7,064 nucleotides of DNA from Propionibacteriaceae bacterium (GTDB lineage: Bacteria; Actinomycetota; Actinomycetes; Propionibacteriales; Propionibacteriaceae): assembly GCA_030538175.1 (NCBI GenBank), contig JAUNUL010000148.1, forward strand, positions 1 to 7,064. Reading direction: 5' to 3'. The notes under the pieces were generated by a model. That model was not told where the DNA came from. It ran no database searches and worked only from the letters and a program-made list of their open reading frames with translations. The position numbers were made by a program, and so were the translations under genes. Of this stretch, positions 5,513 through 7,064 are shown piece after piece; the first letter of the stretch is position 1, and each line of letters opens with the position of its first letter.

Positions 5513-5537
5513 CGAGCGCGATCAGATCGATCGCTCG
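5513..5537. repeat. Inverted repeat after DUF2237
   Basis: CGAGCG (5513-5518) pairs with CGCTCG (5532-5537). The inner CGATC and GATCG extend the pairing, leaving only a small AT bulge and a tiny loop. It starts four bases after the DUF2237 stop codon and precedes the stronger terminator hairpin. It may serve as a first transcript-end structure. Confidence 0.4.
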
Positions 5538-5553
5538 ACCGAACAAGACAGAA

Positions 5554-5599
5554 CGAAGGCCCCACACCGGCGATGATCGATCGCGATGTGGGGCCTTCG
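5554..5599. terminator. Strong terminator hairpin between convergent DUF2237 and the 69-aa gene
   Basis: CGAAGGCCCCACA (5554-5566) and TGTGGGGCCTTCG (5587-5599) are perfect 13-base complements. An inner stem (GCGAT/ATCGC, 5570-5584) folds the loop further. On the minus strand the stem is followed by a T-rich stretch (TTCTGTCTTGTTC), so it suits the leftward gene best, but it can act in both directions. Its arms share the GCCCCAC/GTGGGGC core with the hairpin at 3342-3358. Confidence 0.85.
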
Positions 5600-5608
5600 G
5601 CACGTGGT

Positions 5609-5818
5609 TCAGGGGGCCAGGTCGGGTCCCTTTTCCATCAGGTTGACTCGCGGAGGATGGAGAATGCTCCGGGCGACATTGCGGAAATCGAATCGATCGA
5701 GAATGCGCGCGGCATCCTCGTCACTGAGGTCGTACGCATGAGCCAGCATGCGGACGTTCTCGGTATAGAAGGCGTGCAACTTGTCCACGCCTTTGATGAA
5801 CTGCAATTCGTTGCTCAC
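5609..5818 (-). CDS. Small hypothetical protein, 69 residues
   Basis: I do not recognise this family. The likely start is GTG at 5818, with GGAAGG at 5826-5831 seven bases upstream. The frame stays open to 5902, but that extra part has no initiation signal and covers the candidate promoter. The protein is soluble and mostly helical by appearance: a first helix-like stretch (about 4-28, with aromatic Phe7, His15, Phe17, Tyr18), an acidic turn LSDED (31-35), a second stretch with RILDRFDFRNVARSIL (38-53), and a Pro-rich end. There is no signal peptide, membrane helix or Cys. It has its own candidate promoter and a strong terminator, which favours a real single-gene transcript. It lies downstream of marP on the same strand with a 98-bp gap. 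Confidence 0.7.
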   Translation of the reverse strand: MSNELQFIKGVDKLHAFYTENVRMLAHAYDLSDEDAARILDRFDFRNVARSILHPPRVNLMEKGPDLAP

Positions 5819-5863
5819 GGTTGTACCTTCCGGAGGTCGGCAGGGAATCTCTCGGACTGGGTT

Positions 5864-5892
5864 AACGTAGCCGTTCCCTCCGCATAAGTGAA
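5864..5892 (-). promoter_or_regulatory. Candidate promoter of the 69-aa gene
   Basis: On the minus strand TTCACT (5892-5887) and TACGTT (5869-5864) are separated by exactly 17 bp. They match a -35 close to TTGACT and an actinobacterial TAnnnT -10. Transcription would begin near 5857, giving a leader of about 39 nt that contains the GGAAGG ribosome binding site. Confidence 0.45.
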
Positions 5893-5916
5893 TCCCGAAC
5901 ACCGTTCAACGGACGT

Positions 5917-7064
5917 TCATGCGGCGCACGTGCCGGTATCCGTCGCTTCGCGCAGCGTCGAGGCGCGATCGAGCAGACTTCTCGCGCCCGCGTCGGTGAT
6001 CACGAAACCTGTGTCGGCCGAGTTCGCTGACCGGGCAAAGACCGTGCCGGCCACCCGACCATCGTCGGTCAGCAGCGGACCGCCCGAGTTGCCCGGCTGC
6101 ACCTTGGCGTACACCGAATAGATCTCCCGCTGCACCGGACGGCTGTCATAGATATCGGTCCCGGTCGCGCTGACCGTTCCGCGCACCCGAGCGGGTTCGG
6201 TGCGATAGGGCCCGCCCCGTGGGAAGCCGGCCACCACGGCCGAGTCGCCCCGGGCCAGGGCCCCGGCGCGTTCCAATGGTCGGGCCTGCAGGCGTGGGAC
6301 CGCGAGGATGGCCATGTCGAGGGTCGGATCGAAGGCAACGACGCTGGCGCGCAGGCGAGCACCCGTGCCGCCGACTTGCACGGTCACGGTGTTGGAACCG
6401 GCCACCACGTGGGCATTGGTCACAATGCGCTGGGGGGCCACCACCCAGCCCGTGCCCGTGCCGGCGGCATTGCACTGGACCATCGAGGAGTTGACCTTCA
6501 CGATGCTCTCCGCTGCGGTGCGCACCCCGGCGGAGCGGGTGATGCCATCGTCGGGGACCTCGGTCGGCAGATCGGGTTCGGCACCCGGGTCACCGAAGAC
6601 CCTGGGGAACCCGGCGTCGTAGAGCTCGCTGGTAGCCCGTCCCGCGAGATCCACCACGGCCGGGGGAGTGTTCTCCGAGACCGTGGAAAGGACCTTCGAC
6701 TCATCCATCAAGCCCCGCCAGGACGCTGGCGCCAGCGGGTAGAGCGCCAGGCTCACCAGCCCCATCACCACCGCGGCGACCGCGGCGGAGATCACGGCAC
6801 CGGCAAGGCTGTCCCCACGGCCGATCAGACCCTGGCGGCGGCCCGCCATGATCCGGCGACCGGCATCCGACAGCAAGCCATAGCCGAGGCTGGCCAGCAG
6901 CAGGACACCCAACAACATGACAATCGAGCGGGCGATCGGGTTCTCGCGGAAGGTATCGGCCGGGGCCATCATCTGCGGCAGCCCCCAGACGGCGATCCAA
7001 CCGCCCGCGATCAGCCCGGCGACGCCCAGGGCACTTGCCAGAAACCCCCTGTACCACCCCGTGC
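5917..7064 (-). CDS. marP: MarP family membrane-anchored serine protease (N-terminus beyond window edge)
   Basis: The visible 381 codons run off the right edge. The N-terminal part is a CvpA-like membrane domain, starting GWYRGFLASALG near 7060 and with hydrophobic helices around 7055-7000, 6930-6870 and 6815-6730. An internal ATG at 6972 would cut this domain, so it is not the start. A linker leads to a chymotrypsin-like protease domain. Its catalytic triad is visible: His in TNAHVVAG (codon 6409-6411), Asp in PTLDMAIL (6316-6318) and Ser in GNSGGPL (6085-6087). Two Cys (contexts VQCNAAG and TGTCAA) correspond to the disulfide seen in mycobacterial MarP. In Mycobacterium tuberculosis MarP acts outside the membrane, is needed for survival in acid and activates a peptidoglycan hydrolase. 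The same role is inferred here. No partner gene is visible in the window. Confidence 0.93.
   Translation of the reverse strand, partial: TGWYRGFLASALGVAGLIAGGWIAVWGLPQMMAPADTFRENPIARSIVMLLGVLLLASLGYGLLSDAGRRIMAGRRQGLIGRGDSLAGAVISAAVAAVVMGLVSLALYPLAPASWRGLMDESKVLSTVSENTPPAVVDLAGRATSELYDAGFPRVFGDPGAEPDLPTEVPDDGITRSAGVRTAAESIVKVNSSMVQCNAAGTGTGWVVAPQRIVTNAHVVAGSNTVTVQVGGTGARLRASVVAFDPTLDMAILAVPRLQARPLERAGALARGDSAVVAGFPRGGPYRTEPARVRGTVSATGTDIYDSRPVQREIYSVYAKVQPGNSGGPLLTDDGRVAGTVFARSANSADTGFVITDAGARSLLDRASTLREATDTGTCAA

Noticed and set aside
5897..5907. GAAC-ACC-GTTC as a LexA/SOS box upstream of the 69-aa gene
   Set aside because: The actinobacterial SOS box needs four bases between GAAC and GTTC; here there are three. 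It sits just upstream of the candidate -35, so another regulator is possible but unsupported.
1..7064. Defence system, CRISPR array, prophage or insertion sequence
   Set aside because: No regularly spaced repeats, transposase, integrase or terminal inverted repeats, and uniform base composition; all recognised genes are ordinary chromosomal families.

Overview
The window is high-GC DNA with tightly packed genes and short intergenic gaps. Gene content points to an actinomycete (Actinomycetota): a MarP-type CvpA/serine-protease fusion, an actinobacterial PAC2-family protein, a class II (GlpX) fructose-1,6-bisphosphatase, and starts that look leaderless. A member of the Propionibacteriales is a guess only. 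There is no rRNA, tRNA, CRISPR array, transposon or prophage gene, and base and codon use look uniform, so this reads as ordinary chromosome.

Left part (1-2526). A truncated FAD-linked oxidase runs leftward off the window edge. It is divergent from an AEC-family (auxin efflux carrier-like) permease. The gluconeogenic phosphatase glpX follows on the same strand, with a leader that can form a 9-bp hairpin.

Middle (2505-4052). A small VanZ-like membrane protein converges on glpX and overlaps its 3' end by 22 bp. It is divergent from a DUF423 membrane protein across only 34 bp. The DUF423 gene then converges on ric (scdA/ytfE type), which encodes a di-iron protein for iron-sulfur cluster repair after nitrosative or oxidative damage. 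A perfect hairpin lies in the gap between them. The ric promoter has a good -10 box and an AT-rich imperfect inverted repeat at the predicted transcription start, which is the most likely regulated site here.

Right part (4119-7064). A PAC2-family (proteasome assembly chaperone fold) gene lies upstream of ric on the minus strand. It is divergent from a DUF2237 gene. A strong two-hairpin terminator region separates DUF2237 from a 69-codon orphan gene with its own candidate promoter. The window ends inside marP, a membrane-anchored periplasmic serine protease linked to acid and oxidative stress resistance in mycobacteria, whose N-terminus lies beyond the edge.

Most genes appear to be single transcription units. 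The shared theme is loose: central carbon metabolism (glpX) plus stress and protein-quality functions (ric, PAC2, marP). I found no convincing new multi-gene system. The items most worth a second look are the ric operator, the glpX leader, the 69-aa orphan and the possible leaderless starts.
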